The notes under the pieces are model-generated. The model was given only the letters and a program-made list of their open reading frames with translations, had not been told where the DNA came from and searched no databases. Of a stretch of 64,000 bases of DNA, positions 1 to 8,904 are shown in pieces. The number at the start of each line of letters is the position of its first letter. Within the stretch, counting starts at the first letter, position 1. Origin of the DNA: Chitinophaga sp. CF418 (GTDB lineage: Bacteria > Bacteroidota > Bacteroidia > Chitinophagales > Chitinophagaceae). The DNA is taken from the NCBI RefSeq assembly GCF_900142925.1, contig NZ_FRCN01000007.1:62001-126000 (forward strand), given 5' to 3'. A program made the translations under genes and the position numbers.

Positions 1-403
1 TAAAGGCATGGATAAAGCATGGGATTGCAGGCCATTTTTGACCCACCTAACGGAGCGCATCCGGATCTCATATTTCCTGTACATGACCAGCATACAAGTT
101 GCATATGATTAGGATATTCCTCCGTCTTTCCTCCGTTTTTCCTCCGTTTTTTAACGGAAGAAGAACGGAGGAATATCCTGGTCATATGCAACTTACATGC
201 TGGTTTGATGTAAGCTTAAGCGATCAAAGCGGCAAAAATCCTCAGTTTGCACAAGAGCCTGCCCTGAATGCTCAACCTCACGTTTTTGCATTTTGTCCTC
301 ACATTTTTGCAGTTTGAACACACGATTTTGCGTCCTGTATACATTGTTTCAAACCGCCTTGAATTCTTTCCTGATATTGCCTTGTAGCGATAGAAAAGTG
401 CCC
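1..403. other. Intergenic region downstream of the T9SS protein
   Basis: No credible gene is seen here. The stretch holds a long inverted repeat (86-204) and, next to it, three imperfect 21-base units (about 277-297, 298-318 and 319-339) sharing a core of the form CACR-T(4-5)-GC. Short ORFs reading through it are low complexity and cross the hairpin. It is the 3' flank of the minus-strand gene ending at 404. Confidence 0.7.
86..204. repeat. Long inverted repeat (about 119 bp, near-palindromic)
   Basis: The 40-base arm 86-125 is matched by the reverse complement of 165-204 at 36 of 40 positions by eye (two 2-base differences). The 39-base centre carries repeated TCCTCCGT units and a smaller inverted repeat (TCCGTT / AACGGA). 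The whole could fold into a long hairpin in RNA or a cruciform in DNA. It lies 200 bases past the stop of the T9SS protein gene. It may be a MITE-like or REP-like element, or a very long transcription end structure. No ORF for a transposase is present. Confidence 0.85.
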
Positions 404-3400
404 TTACTGAACGATGATCTTCTTCACTTCACGGTAGCCTTTCTGATCGATCACTTCCAGCATGTAATAACCAGCGGGCAAAGCGTTCTGCAATGACAGG
501 GGATAGGTGCCGGTCGCTTTGTCAACATTGATAGCTGTGGTGAATACAGGCTGGTGCAGTGAGTTGAACAGTACAACACGGTATTTACCTGCTGTATGGT
601 TCACCAGTTGAAGGTTCAGCTGATTACCGGTTACCGGGTTAGGATAAGCGACGATTTCAGCGGTATTGTCAACCAGTTTAGCTACGCTTGCTGTACCGCT
701 AAGGGTCAGTGTGAGGTAGTCAACATTGAAACCGTCTGTCTCCACCACGATGCGCAGTGTTTTAATACCAGTGGTGAGGGCCGGTGTAGTGGCAGTCAGT
801 GTCTGGTATGTTTGCCAGCCGCCGGTGTTAGGGATGTTGATGGTACCTGAGATATTCACGCCATCCAGTTCTACATGTAAGCGTCTGCTGCCGTAAGGAG
901 ATGCAATACGGGCCTGGAGTGTGTAGGAACCGGGTGTGGTGATGTTCACCGTATAGTTCAGCCATTCGCCGGCAGCGGTATAACCTACATCGTAGCCGCC
1001 GTCGCCACAGGCTTCCACGTCAACGCCTTCGGATCTGTATAAGCCGCCGCTGTTTGCAGGGTCTGCGTCTGAGTAAGCGATACCTTGTCCGCCGTTGTCG
1101 AAGTTCTCAGCCTCGATCCTGCCAGGGATGGCAGCAGGTGTGCCGCCATAGGCGTTGTTAGGCGCTTTCACGGTGTCGATGCAGCTGGCAGTTTTATTAC
1201 CATCTACGGTGGTGACAGTGATCGTAACGATGCCCGGTGCTATGGCGGTTACTTTACCGCTGGTATCGACAGTAGCGATACTCGGATTGGTGGATGACCA
1301 GGTCTTTGCTTTGTTGGTAGCATTGGCAGGCAGGACGGTGGCTGTTAACTGTTGTGTGCTGCCTATACTGAGATTGCCGGAACCCGGTGTTACACTTACG
1401 CTGGCAACGTTCACCCGGCCAAATACGTAGAACTCATGGATGGACCAGTAGTTGCCCTTAGAGCCTGTCTGTACGATACGGATGTAGCGGCCCACTTTTT
1501 CAGGGAAGGTGATGAGTGTCATACCCTGAGGACCAGTACCTGATGCAATAGGACTGCCCCAGTTGACGCCATCGTTGGAGATGTAAGCGCTGTAACCGGC
1601 GGGAGAGTCGGAGGGACTGTCGGTAGCATCGAGTACAATTCTGTTGATGGTATTGACTGTTTTCATGTCTACGGTGAAGGTTTGTCCGTTCACCTGGCTG
1701 CCCTGTGTATCCCAGCGGGTTACAGCGTTGCTGTCCAGCGCATTCTTTGCGTTATTGGTATTGACAGAAGCAGAAGCCGTCCAGCCCTGTCTGTCCATGG
1801 CGCCAGCTACAGAAACAGACCAGATATTACCCAGGTTGTTCTTCCATAAAGCGGCTTTGTAAGCGTCGATATTGGAGCTGTCTACGATGGAAGACTGTGC
1901 GGAGAATTTAGCTTCTGCACCGGCGTTCAGCAAGGTGCCTACCGGCCAGATAGTGGAGTTATGCAGACTCAGTGAACCACTACGAATGACACCCCAGTTC
2001 TGGAAGCCGGGTTCTGCGAAGTTGGCGGTCTGCATATTAACAGCGCCTCCGGCAGATACGATAGACCTGGCAGGATTACCCCAGTAGTCGGAGTTATACA
2101 GGTTGATCTGACCGGTGAAAGTATTGGTGGTATTGAGGTAGCTGGTAGAGGTATCCTGGTTGTTGTTCAGGGCTACTATCTGGCTGTTGATGAAATCAAA
2201 TCCGCCTGCGCCTAACTTCTCAAAGCTGATCGCGTTTTTAGTGCCATCCAGTCCGAGGCCCATACTGATGCCTGAAGCGCCGCTGCCTTCATTGGCGAGG
2301 ATCAGGCCATGGTGTGCACCGTATACGAAATCGTTGTAGAGGATCTCATTCTGTGCATTGCCCAGGATGATAAAATCCATGTTGTTCAGCTGATAAGAGT
2401 AGATGGCAGAATTATCGCCCTGTGGTGAGTTGGGCCAGCTGCCGAATTTTGATTCGGCTCCTGCTGCGTACGCGATGGTGTTGAACTGGGTGTTGGAGAT
2501 TTGTCCGCCGCTGGTACCACCACCTACTTTGATCGCATTGTGGAATACGTGTCCGGCCAGCCAGTCAACATAGTGATTGTTACACTGGTAGGTGAACATA
2601 TCTATACCATTGTACACAGCGCGGAGGCCGATATTAACGATATAAACATCGCTGCCTGTTACCTGTATGGTGTAGGGATAGGCAGGGAAATTAGGTGCGA
2701 GAGAAGCCATCTGTTCCGGGTAGTTGATGGTAAGGCCCTGTAGTCCGCTACCGGCAGATAATTTGATGAAAGGCGTGCCGTTAGGATTGCCTTTATCAGC
2801 ATATGGTTCCAGTACGCTGCCTGGTCCGGTAGGCGTGGTGCTGTTGTCGGCAGCTCCTTTGAGTTCTACGTTGGCAGGTACTGTGAGGTGGCCGGTCACT
2901 TTATATTTTCCGGGAGGAAGGAATACGATACCGCCACCGTCTGTACCGGCTTTAGTGAGTGCATTCTGGATAGCGGTGGTATTGTCGGTCACGCCATCAG
3001 GTTTGGCATTGAAAGGCGCTGCTGTAGCGAGGTACAGCACCTGACGGGATGGCTTGTGTGTAGTTTGTGTGATGATAGGATAAGGAGGCAGTTTCTTCAG
3101 TGTCAATGGCGTATGGTCAATGGCATTGGTGTAGAGTGAGTTGTTCTCAATGCTTACTCCATTTTTGAAACGGTTGCCGGTGACGATACCTCTTGCATTA
3201 GCGCCCAGTACTATCTGCGGAGCTTTGTTATTGAAGTCGCAATCGGACGCAGCGAAAGTGCCGCCGCCGATGTTCACGTTACCGCCGGTAATGGTACACT
3301 GTTGCAGCATGATCCTGGCCACGCAGGTGGGATCAGCGGTAATGGCGTCAACAGATCCACCGAAAGTACAGGTATGCAGCTGTAAGGCGCCATTGGTGGA

Positions 3401-4456
3401 GGACCCACCGCCAATAGCGAGACCGGTAGCGCAGTTGATCGTCGTGCAACGGGCGAACATGATACCTACATTGCTCACTACTTCGGCATAGATACCGGTT
3501 TTACAATTGGTAAAGGTCATGGCGTAGTTCTGTCCGTTAGGGACGGCTGGCGCACTGGGAATAGAGGTCACCGCATGGAAGCCGATAGCATAACCTTCGA
3601 TATCCACGAATGCAGTGTACGACCAGTCGTTCCTGCGCATTACGATACCGGTACCATTCTGGTAGATCCAGTTAGCGTAGGAACCACCTGCGGCAGGGGC
3701 ATTGGGCAGTCCCGAGCCAGCCCAGTAAGCGGGAGAGAGGTTGATGTTCTCTATCCTTCCCACGTCAACGATATTGTCTATCTCTACACCTCTGGACAAG
3801 GGCGTACCATATACGCCGTTGATCACAGGACAGGTGCCGCCGTTCGTTCTTGAGAAGACGATACCGGTATAGGCGTTGACGAATGTGACGTTCCTGGCAT
3901 TGCAGAATTCATTACCAAAGTAATTGGGCGCTCCGAATACGATGGCCGGCGGATAGGGTGTGATATTATCCGGCAGTTGTTCCGGATACCAGATGGCCAG
4001 GTCGCGCACCGCAGCAGAGGTCTGCATGGTAATGAAAGGTGTTGCATTTTCATCGCCACGGCCGGCATAAGCCATCAGGATAGTACCGTTGATAGGCTGG
4101 CCTTTTGTGGGTTTCTGCCATTCACCGCGCAGGGTGATACCTTTAGGTATGAGCAGGGTACCACGGATCAGATATTTGCCGGCAGGCACATACAAAGTTC
4201 CTCCGCCTAAAGCGCCTAAAGCGTTGAGACGGTCCTGGAAGATGTTGGTAACATCTGTCACACCATCGCCGGTGGCGCCGTAATCGGCAACGGAGTAGGT
4301 AATGACAAATGCGTCTGTAGTTGGGTATGCTGGTTGGGCTAATCTCCAGTTCTGGGAGAAAGCGGGCGTACCGGTCATACCTGTCATGATAATGGAGAGG
4401 ACAACGGCGAAGAGAAAGGTCATTCTCCTGCGTGTCGTGGCACGGGTTGTGTTCAT
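404..4456 (-). CDS. T9SS-exported pectate-lyase-fold protein with F5/8C, Big_2 and CBM6 modules
   Basis: A 1350-residue secreted multidomain protein. After a signal peptide (about 1-35) come two parallel beta-helix pectate-lyase-3-type segments, each opening with the motif DYGATGDGVTD or a variant of it (about 54-430 and 478-880). Then follow an F5/8-type (discoidin) sugar-binding domain (about 885-1012), a Big_2 Ig-like domain (about 1015-1100), a CBM6-like module starting GRIEAENFDNGGQG (about 1112-1255), and a C-terminal T9SS type A sorting domain beginning YPNPVTGN (about 1270-1350). Known role of such modules: binding and cleavage of plant or microbial polysaccharide outside the cell; here the substrate is unknown. 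The doubled lyase fold may be an internal duplication. No partner susCD genes lie nearby. Confidence 0.9.
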   Translation of the reverse strand: MNTTRATTRRRMTFLFAVVLSIIMTGMTGTPAFSQNWRLAQPAYPTTDAFVITYSVADYGATGDGVTDVTNIFQDRLNALGALGGGTLYVPAGKYLIRGTLLIPKGITLRGEWQKPTKGQPINGTILMAYAGRGDENATPFITMQTSAAVRDLAIWYPEQLPDNITPYPPAIVFGAPNYFGNEFCNARNVTFVNAYTGIVFSRTNGGTCPVINGVYGTPLSRGVEIDNIVDVGRIENINLSPAYWAGSGLPNAPAAGGSYANWIYQNGTGIVMRRNDWSYTAFVDIEGYAIGFHAVTSIPSAPAVPNGQNYAMTFTNCKTGIYAEVVSNVGIMFARCTTINCATGLAIGGGSSTNGALQLHTCTFGGSVDAITADPTCVARIMLQQCTITGGNVNIGGGTFAASDCDFNNKAPQIVLGANARGIVTGNRFKNGVSIENNSLYTNAIDHTPLTLKKLPPYPIITQTTHKPSRQVLYLATAAPFNAKPDGVTDNTTAIQNALTKAGTDGGGIVFLPPGKYKVTGHLTVPANVELKGAADNSTTPTGPGSVLEPYADKGNPNGTPFIKLSAGSGLQGLTINYPEQMASLAPNFPAYPYTIQVTGSDVYIVNIGLRAVYNGIDMFTYQCNNHYVDWLAGHVFHNAIKVGGGTSGGQISNTQFNTIAYAAGAESKFGSWPNSPQGDNSAIYSYQLNNMDFIILGNAQNEILYNDFVYGAHHGLILANEGSGASGISMGLGLDGTKNAISFEKLGAGGFDFINSQIVALNNNQDTSTSYLNTTNTFTGQINLYNSDYWGNPARSIVSAGGAVNMQTANFAEPGFQNWGVIRSGSLSLHNSTIWPVGTLLNAGAEAKFSAQSSIVDSSNIDAYKAALWKNNLGNIWSVSVAGAMDRQGWTASASVNTNNAKNALDSNAVTRWDTQGSQVNGQTFTVDMKTVNTINRIVLDATDSPSDSPAGYSAYISNDGVNWGSPIASGTGPQGMTLITFPEKVGRYIRIVQTGSKGNYWSIHEFYVFGRVNVASVSVTPGSGNLSIGSTQQLTATVLPANATNKAKTWSSTNPSIATVDTSGKVTAIAPGIVTITVTTVDGNKTASCIDTVKAPNNAYGGTPAAIPGRIEAENFDNGGQGIAYSDADPANSGGLYRSEGVDVEACGDGGYDVGYTAAGEWLNYTVNITTPGSYTLQARIASPYGSRRLHVELDGVNISGTINIPNTGGWQTYQTLTATTPALTTGIKTLRIVVETDGFNVDYLTLTLSGTASVAKLVDNTAEIVAYPNPVTGNQLNLQLVNHTAGKYRVVLFNSLHQPVFTTAINVDKATGTYPLSLQNALPAGYYMLEVIDQKGYREVKKIIVQ

Positions 4457-4647
4457 ATGGTTTTTGTTTAAGGGAATTGGATTGCAAGGTTTTTCGATAG
4501 GTACAACAGATGGGTGCTGTACAGTAAAATGGTTTTCTAAAGGATACTTTGTAATGGATCAAACAGTACCAGATTTTCGCATTTCAGGTGGCTGTTTTAT
4601 GGTGCGAAGATAATGGATAAAATCGAAATAGATCGATATGGTGTAAA

Positions 4648-4689
4648 GCAACAGCGTCCACTACCCGATCGGATAGTGGACGCCGTTGC
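4648..4689 (-). terminator. Rho-independent terminator of the GT8 gene
   Basis: A 16-base stem (4648-4663 with 4674-4689, one mismatch, core GCGTCCACTA) around a 10-base loop lies 15 bases past the stop of the minus-strand glycosyltransferase gene. On that strand it is followed by TTTA. Confidence 0.75.
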
Positions 4690-4704
4690 TTTGTTGTGTT
4701 AAAG

Positions 4705-5616
4705 TTATTTAGCCTGGGCTGGAACAGGAACTTTTGCTCCGCGGAATCTTTTCAGAAACTGCTTGGCCAGCGATCTTCTGATCTTCCAGGTACGGTGTAA
4801 TTTCGCAAATGTGAAGTTCTTGTATTTGGCATCCCAGAAGTTGGTATCGTAGGCTGCCCAGATAGTATGTCCGGAGTGGATCGTCTTTCCGAGGAGGTCC
4901 CATGGTTTTGGCGCTCCTGCGAAATGGAAGATCACATTGTCTGTTTGTTCCGGTGGCGTTTGTTCCGGTGTCCAGATATTGTTAAAGCGGCCTTCGAAGT
5001 AGTGAAATTTACCGGCACAGAGACCGTTAAGGATGGTCTGGTCGTGTGATGGAAATTCCTGTGGATATTGTTCGAAAAGTTGCTCTATGCTCTGATCGAT
5101 ATTTCGTTCTTTCCAGGCCTTCAGATTGAACAACAGTACGCCTGCATTGAAGCAGCGCTGTTCTCCGTCAACGCCTAATTTTTCTATCAGGAATTTTCCG
5201 TCTAATGCATTCTTGAACGGTCCTCTTGGCGCGGCGGCCAGGAAGTGATCGTTAAATTTGATATCCTGTAGTGAGAGGATGTCGAGCAGAATAAGCAGAT
5301 CGGCGTCGAGGTAAAGTGCGTAGTCTGCGTTGATCACTTCAGGTATGAGGAACTTGCCGTATGTGGTCCAGTTGCCATGCAGGGAGTTGAGATGACCGAA
5401 TCTTTCAGGGGCATCGAAGTCATGAAATTCCGTATTACCGCGGTATTCTTCTTCCTGCAGCAAGCGTAGGATATTATTTTTATGCTTTGAGGTAACATCT
5501 GAACAGATAAAGTGAAGTGTCAACTTTTCTGTGTCCCCGCAGTTTCTCACGAGAGAGGTGAGTGTAGTACCCAATCCTTCAAATGCGAGAAGGTCGATTA
5601 CAAATGCAATATGCAT
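4705..5616 (-). CDS. Glycosyltransferase family 8 protein
   Basis: A 303-residue cytoplasmic GT-A enzyme. The family signature is complete: an N-terminal nucleotide-sugar binding strand (MHIAFVIDLL), the metal-binding DxD as YLDADLL with D104 and D106, a CFNAGVLLFNL segment around 155-165, and the C-terminal HFAGAPKPWD motif (H231-W239), the GT8 form of HxxGxxKPW. GT8 members are retaining transferases that use UDP-glucose or UDP-galactose to extend lipopolysaccharide or other glycans; acceptor and donor cannot be read here. The gene stands alone, with its own terminator, upstream of a 540-base gap rich in repeats. Length is normal for the family. Confidence 0.88.
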   Translation of the reverse strand: MHIAFVIDLLAFEGLGTTLTSLVRNCGDTEKLTLHFICSDVTSKHKNNILRLLQEEEYRGNTEFHDFDAPERFGHLNSLHGNWTTYGKFLIPEVINADYALYLDADLLILLDILSLQDIKFNDHFLAAAPRGPFKNALDGKFLIEKLGVDGEQRCFNAGVLLFNLKAWKERNIDQSIEQLFEQYPQEFPSHDQTILNGLCAGKFHYFEGRFNNIWTPEQTPPEQTDNVIFHFAGAPKPWDLLGKTIHSGHTIWAAYDTNFWDAKYKNFTFAKLHRTWKIRRSLAKQFLKRFRGAKVPVPAQAK

Positions 5617-5796
5617 ATTGAATTAGGTTGTAAATGAATAAAGACGGTGATATATGGTATAGTATTATAATTGAATGTTTTATATACTACAGAAGTATAT
5701 AGTTATAACAATACAAATATATGAATGAAATTTATAATTCCTATATTTTGGGGGATTTTTGTTGAGGACGGTGGTGTTGGGGGGATTGGACGTCAT

Positions 5797-5960
5797 GCGG
5801 TTCGGTTTGAGGTGGGATCACTGGCTGTAGTTCTTTGAAGTTCCTTGCTATGCGGCGGTGTTTGGCGGATGGGCTGTGGGAATGATATTAAACTCCTGGT
5901 GGGGCGTGTCAGCGTACTTCAAATAACAAAGGCCAGTGATCTCCTCCTCAAACCGTCCGC
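5797..5960. repeat. Inverted repeat element upstream of the FtsX permease
   Basis: The 29-base arm 5797-5825 (GCGG..CGGTTTGAGG..GATCACTGGC) matches the reverse complement of 5932-5960 apart from a few substitutions and a slip. The arms are separated by about 106 bases without an ORF. The right arm is the start of the direct repeat copy at 5935-6014. Confidence 0.65.
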
Positions 5961-6014
5961 CGTTATTGTCGTCCAATTTGGGGGAAGAGATAAGAGGGGG
6001 CTGCCGTATGCGAG
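5935..6014. repeat. Direct repeat, copy A (left of the FtsX permease)
   Basis: The first 44 bases (AGTGATCTCC to GTCCAATT) differ at one position from copy B at 8609-8688; the following 35 or so are clearly related but diverged. The two copies bracket the 2.4-kb permease gene in the same orientation. Confidence 0.85.
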
Positions 6015-6156
6015 GGGGAATAATCCGGGAATGGACATTATAGTGTTACGAAACCGGACAACATAAGGGTGTTTTGATGGTATAAGTAGTTGATAGTCAT
6101 GGTTGGAAGTAATTGGCATACTTTCGGTGCGCTGAGATGCTACAACCCATACCATT

Positions 6157-8544
6157 ATGATCAGGAACTATTTCAGAATTGCCTGGCGCAATCTTTTGAA
6201 GAGCAAGGGGTATTCCCTTATTAATATTGGCGGACTGGCGATGGGCATGGCGGTGGCTATGCTGATCGGTTTGTGGATCTGGGACGAACTTTCCTTTGAT
6301 AAGTATAACAGGCATTATGACCGTATTGCCCAGTTGATGCAGACGCAGGATTTTGGCGGGCAGATAGATACCTGGCGGACCATGCCCTATCCTGTGGGGG
6401 ATGAGCTGCGGGAAAGGTATGGGAGTGATTTTAAGCAGGTAGTGATGTCTTCCTGGGATTTTTATAAGGTACTTTCTGTTGGCGATAAGAAGCTGCGTAA
6501 GATAGGGAAGTTCATGGAGCCTAATGGGCCGGCATTGATGGATATTAAGATGTTGCGCGGTTCACGGGATGCGTTGAAAGATCCTTCTTCTATTTTGTTA
6601 TCTGCATCTACTGCTGCTGCCTATTTTGGGAATGAAGATCCCTTGGATAAGGCCATACGGCTGGATAACAAGGAGAACCTGATCGTAAAAGGCATATACG
6701 AAGACCTGCCATATAATTCCAGCTTTAATGATATCGGTTTTATCGCTCCCTGGAGTGTCTATATCAAGAATGATCTTCCGGGGCTGAAAGATAATAAAGA
6801 TATCTGGGGCTTTAATGCTTTCCTGGTATATGTGGAGCTGGCGGATAATGTAAGTGTGGCCAGTGCGTCAGCGAAGATCGCACGGTTGAGAGAGGAGCAT
6901 CTCAGTGAAGAGGATAAGCGTTTTAAGCCGGTTGTTTTCCTGCATCCGATGAGCAATTGGCATTTGCATGAGGAATTTAAAAATGGGGTGAATGCGGGTG
7001 GTCGTATACAGTTTGTATGGTTATTCGGCGTCATTGGGTTGTTTGTACTATTGTTAGCTTGTATTAATTTCATGAACCTGAGCACTGCACGTTCAGAGAA
7101 GCGTGCACGGGAAGTAGGGATCCGTAAGGCTATCGGCTCGCTGCGTACGCAGCTGATAGGTCAGTTCTTCAGTGAGTCTCTGTTGGTAGTGGCGTTGGCG
7201 TTTATATTGTGTATCGTTATCACACAGTTGGCGCTGCCTTTTTTTAACAATGTGGCTGATAAGAAGATGTCTATCCTTTGGACTAATCCTATCTTCTGGT
7301 TAACGGGTATCGTTGTTACGCTGTTAACAGGACTGGTGGCTGGTAGCTATCCGGCCTTCTACCTTTCATCTTTTCAACCTGTCAAAGTATTAAAGGGGAC
7401 CTTTCGTGTTGGACGTAATGCGGCTTTGCCCCGCAGGATACTGGTGGTGATGCAATTCACCGTTTCGCTGGTACTGATCATCGGTACTATCACCGTATTC
7501 AGGCAGGTGCAGTTTGCCAGGACGCGACCGGTGGGGTATTCCCGTGAGGGACTGATATCTATGGAGCTGAATGTACCGGATATTCATGAGCACTTTAATG
7601 CGGTACGCAGTGAGTTGATAAATAGTCGGGCGATTGTTGAGATGTCAGAGGCGAGCGCTCCTACGACTACCATATGGCAGACGAATGGGGATATTTCCTG
7701 GAAAGGCAAAGATCCTAATCTGGCGATAGATATGCCGAATGTTACCGTGTCGTCCGAATATGGTAAGGCAGTGGGCTGGCAGTTCAAAGCAGGGAGGGAT
7801 TTTGCTACGAACTTTGCGTCAGATTCCGCTGCATTTGTGGTGAATGAAGCGGCGGTGAAGTTCATGGGGCTGAAAGATCCTGTGGGAGAGATTTTGCAAT
7901 GGGGAAATCGCTCGTTCACCATCATCGGTGTCGTTAAAGATATGATCATGGAATCACCTTATCAGCCGGTACGGCCGGCGGTTTTTCATATGAACAGGGA
8001 TAACCTGGGGATTATGCTTATCCGTATTAACCCTGCACTGGATGCACAGACAGCATTGGCAAAGATCGAGGCGGTGTTTAAGAAGTATAGTCCTGAACAA
8101 CCGTTTGACTACCGGTTCGTAGATGTTGAGTATGCGAAGAAATTCGGGACGGAAGTGCGGGTAGGGAAGCTGACGGGGTTCTTTTCGCTGCTGGCGATCT
8201 TTATTAGCTGTCTTGGATTGTTTGGAATGGCGTCGTTTATGGCGGAGCGGCGGACGAAGGAGATCGGTGTGCGAAAAGTATTAGGGGCGTCAGTGTTTAA
8301 CCTGTGGACGATGTTGTCGAAGGATTTTGTAATGTTAGTGGCGGTGGCGTTTTTGATTGCGATGCCAATGGCGTATTATTTTATGCGTGAGTGGTTACAG
8401 AATTATCAATATAGATCGGAAATATCGTGGTGGATTTTTGCAGTGGCGGGGTTAGGGATATTGGTGGTTACGCTGGTGACAGTTAGTTTTCAGAGCGTGA
8501 GGGCAGCGTTGATGAATCCGGTCAGGAGTCTTAAGGCCGAATAA
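6157..8544 (+). CDS. FtsX/MacB-like ABC transporter permease (fused eight-helix form)
   Basis: A 795-residue inner-membrane protein made of two MacB_PCD-FtsX halves. The first half has a helix at about 20-41, a periplasmic domain to about 285, then helices near 287-309, 342-363 and 378-402. The second half repeats this with a helix near 425-448, a periplasmic domain, and helices near 671-694, 715-742 and 754-777. The FtsX signature (REVGIRKAIGS near 320; KEIGVRKVLGAS near 703) occurs in both halves. Proteins of this type act with a separate ATPase (MacB/LolD class) in efflux or lipoprotein-type transport; no ATPase gene is beside it. Bacteroidota genomes often hold many paralogues. The gene is isolated between two copies of a direct repeat and ends at a strong terminator. 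Confidence 0.93.
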   Translation: MIRNYFRIAWRNLLKSKGYSLINIGGLAMGMAVAMLIGLWIWDELSFDKYNRHYDRIAQLMQTQDFGGQIDTWRTMPYPVGDELRERYGSDFKQVVMSSWDFYKVLSVGDKKLRKIGKFMEPNGPALMDIKMLRGSRDALKDPSSILLSASTAAAYFGNEDPLDKAIRLDNKENLIVKGIYEDLPYNSSFNDIGFIAPWSVYIKNDLPGLKDNKDIWGFNAFLVYVELADNVSVASASAKIARLREEHLSEEDKRFKPVVFLHPMSNWHLHEEFKNGVNAGGRIQFVWLFGVIGLFVLLLACINFMNLSTARSEKRAREVGIRKAIGSLRTQLIGQFFSESLLVVALAFILCIVITQLALPFFNNVADKKMSILWTNPIFWLTGIVVTLLTGLVAGSYPAFYLSSFQPVKVLKGTFRVGRNAALPRRILVVMQFTVSLVLIIGTITVFRQVQFARTRPVGYSREGLISMELNVPDIHEHFNAVRSELINSRAIVEMSEASAPTTTIWQTNGDISWKGKDPNLAIDMPNVTVSSEYGKAVGWQFKAGRDFATNFASDSAAFVVNEAAVKFMGLKDPVGEILQWGNRSFTIIGVVKDMIMESPYQPVRPAVFHMNRDNLGIMLIRINPALDAQTALAKIEAVFKKYSPEQPFDYRFVDVEYAKKFGTEVRVGKLTGFFSLLAIFISCLGLFGMASFMAERRTKEIGVRKVLGASVFNLWTMLSKDFVMLVAVAFLIAMPMAYYFMREWLQNYQYRSEISWWIFAVAGLGILVVTLVTVSFQSVRAALMNPVRSLKAE

Positions 8545-8562
8545 GCTTTTTGTTTTTTGAAG

Positions 8563-8590
8563 AGCCGCGTCTTTGGATGCGGCTTTTTTT
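8563..8590 (+). terminator. Terminator of the FtsX permease gene
   Basis: Stem AGCCGC (8563-8568) with GCGGCT (8579-8584), followed directly by seven T, 18 bases past the stop codon. Confidence 0.85.
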
Positions 8591-8904
8591 GTTGGATGTG
8601 GTGAGGGGAGTGATCTCCACCTCAAACCGTCCGCCGTTATTGTCGTCCAATTGGAGGAAAAGGTAAGATGGGACGACCATATGCAAAGGCGACTTTGTGA
8701 GGTATATGTCGGCTTAGTGTAAGTTTTATACAGAACACATAGTAGTGAAAAACCAATGTAGATAGATGTAGATAAATAAGTGGCTTGATAAGATGAACTA
8801 ATGAAAGAAAAAGGCATTAGAGAAATAATCATCTTGTTGTGTAAATCGCATAATGTATTTAACTTAGACAAAGAACATTCCCTTTACCTTTTGACTTTAA
8901 TCCA
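8591..8904. other. Intergenic region between permease and signal peptidase homologue
   Basis: This region holds direct repeat copy B (8609-8688). The rest (8690-8904) is AT-rich with no ORF or hairpin I would support. Confidence 0.55.
8609..8688. repeat. Direct repeat, copy B (right of the FtsX permease)
   Basis: Same orientation as copy A (5935-6014). Positions 8609-8652 match copy A at 43 of 44 bases; the tail is related (both contain CGACCATATGC-like or CTGCCGTATGC-like segments). It begins 19 bases after the permease terminator. Confidence 0.85.

Larger units (their letters stand above)
5617..6156. other. Repeat-bearing intergenic region upstream of the FtsX permease
   Basis: A 540-base gap. 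The first part is very AT-rich (5620-5760). The second part holds an inverted repeat (5797-5825 against 5932-5960) and the first copy of a direct repeat that recurs after the permease gene. No convincing small gene is seen. The promoter of the permease must lie in the last part, but no clear TAnnTTTG box was found. Confidence 0.6.

Noticed and set aside
4143..4562. A 139-codon minus-strand ORF overlapping the start of the T9SS protein gene
   Set aside because: It is out of frame with a signal-peptide-bearing gene on the same strand and is full of Arg and Cys, as shadows commonly are.
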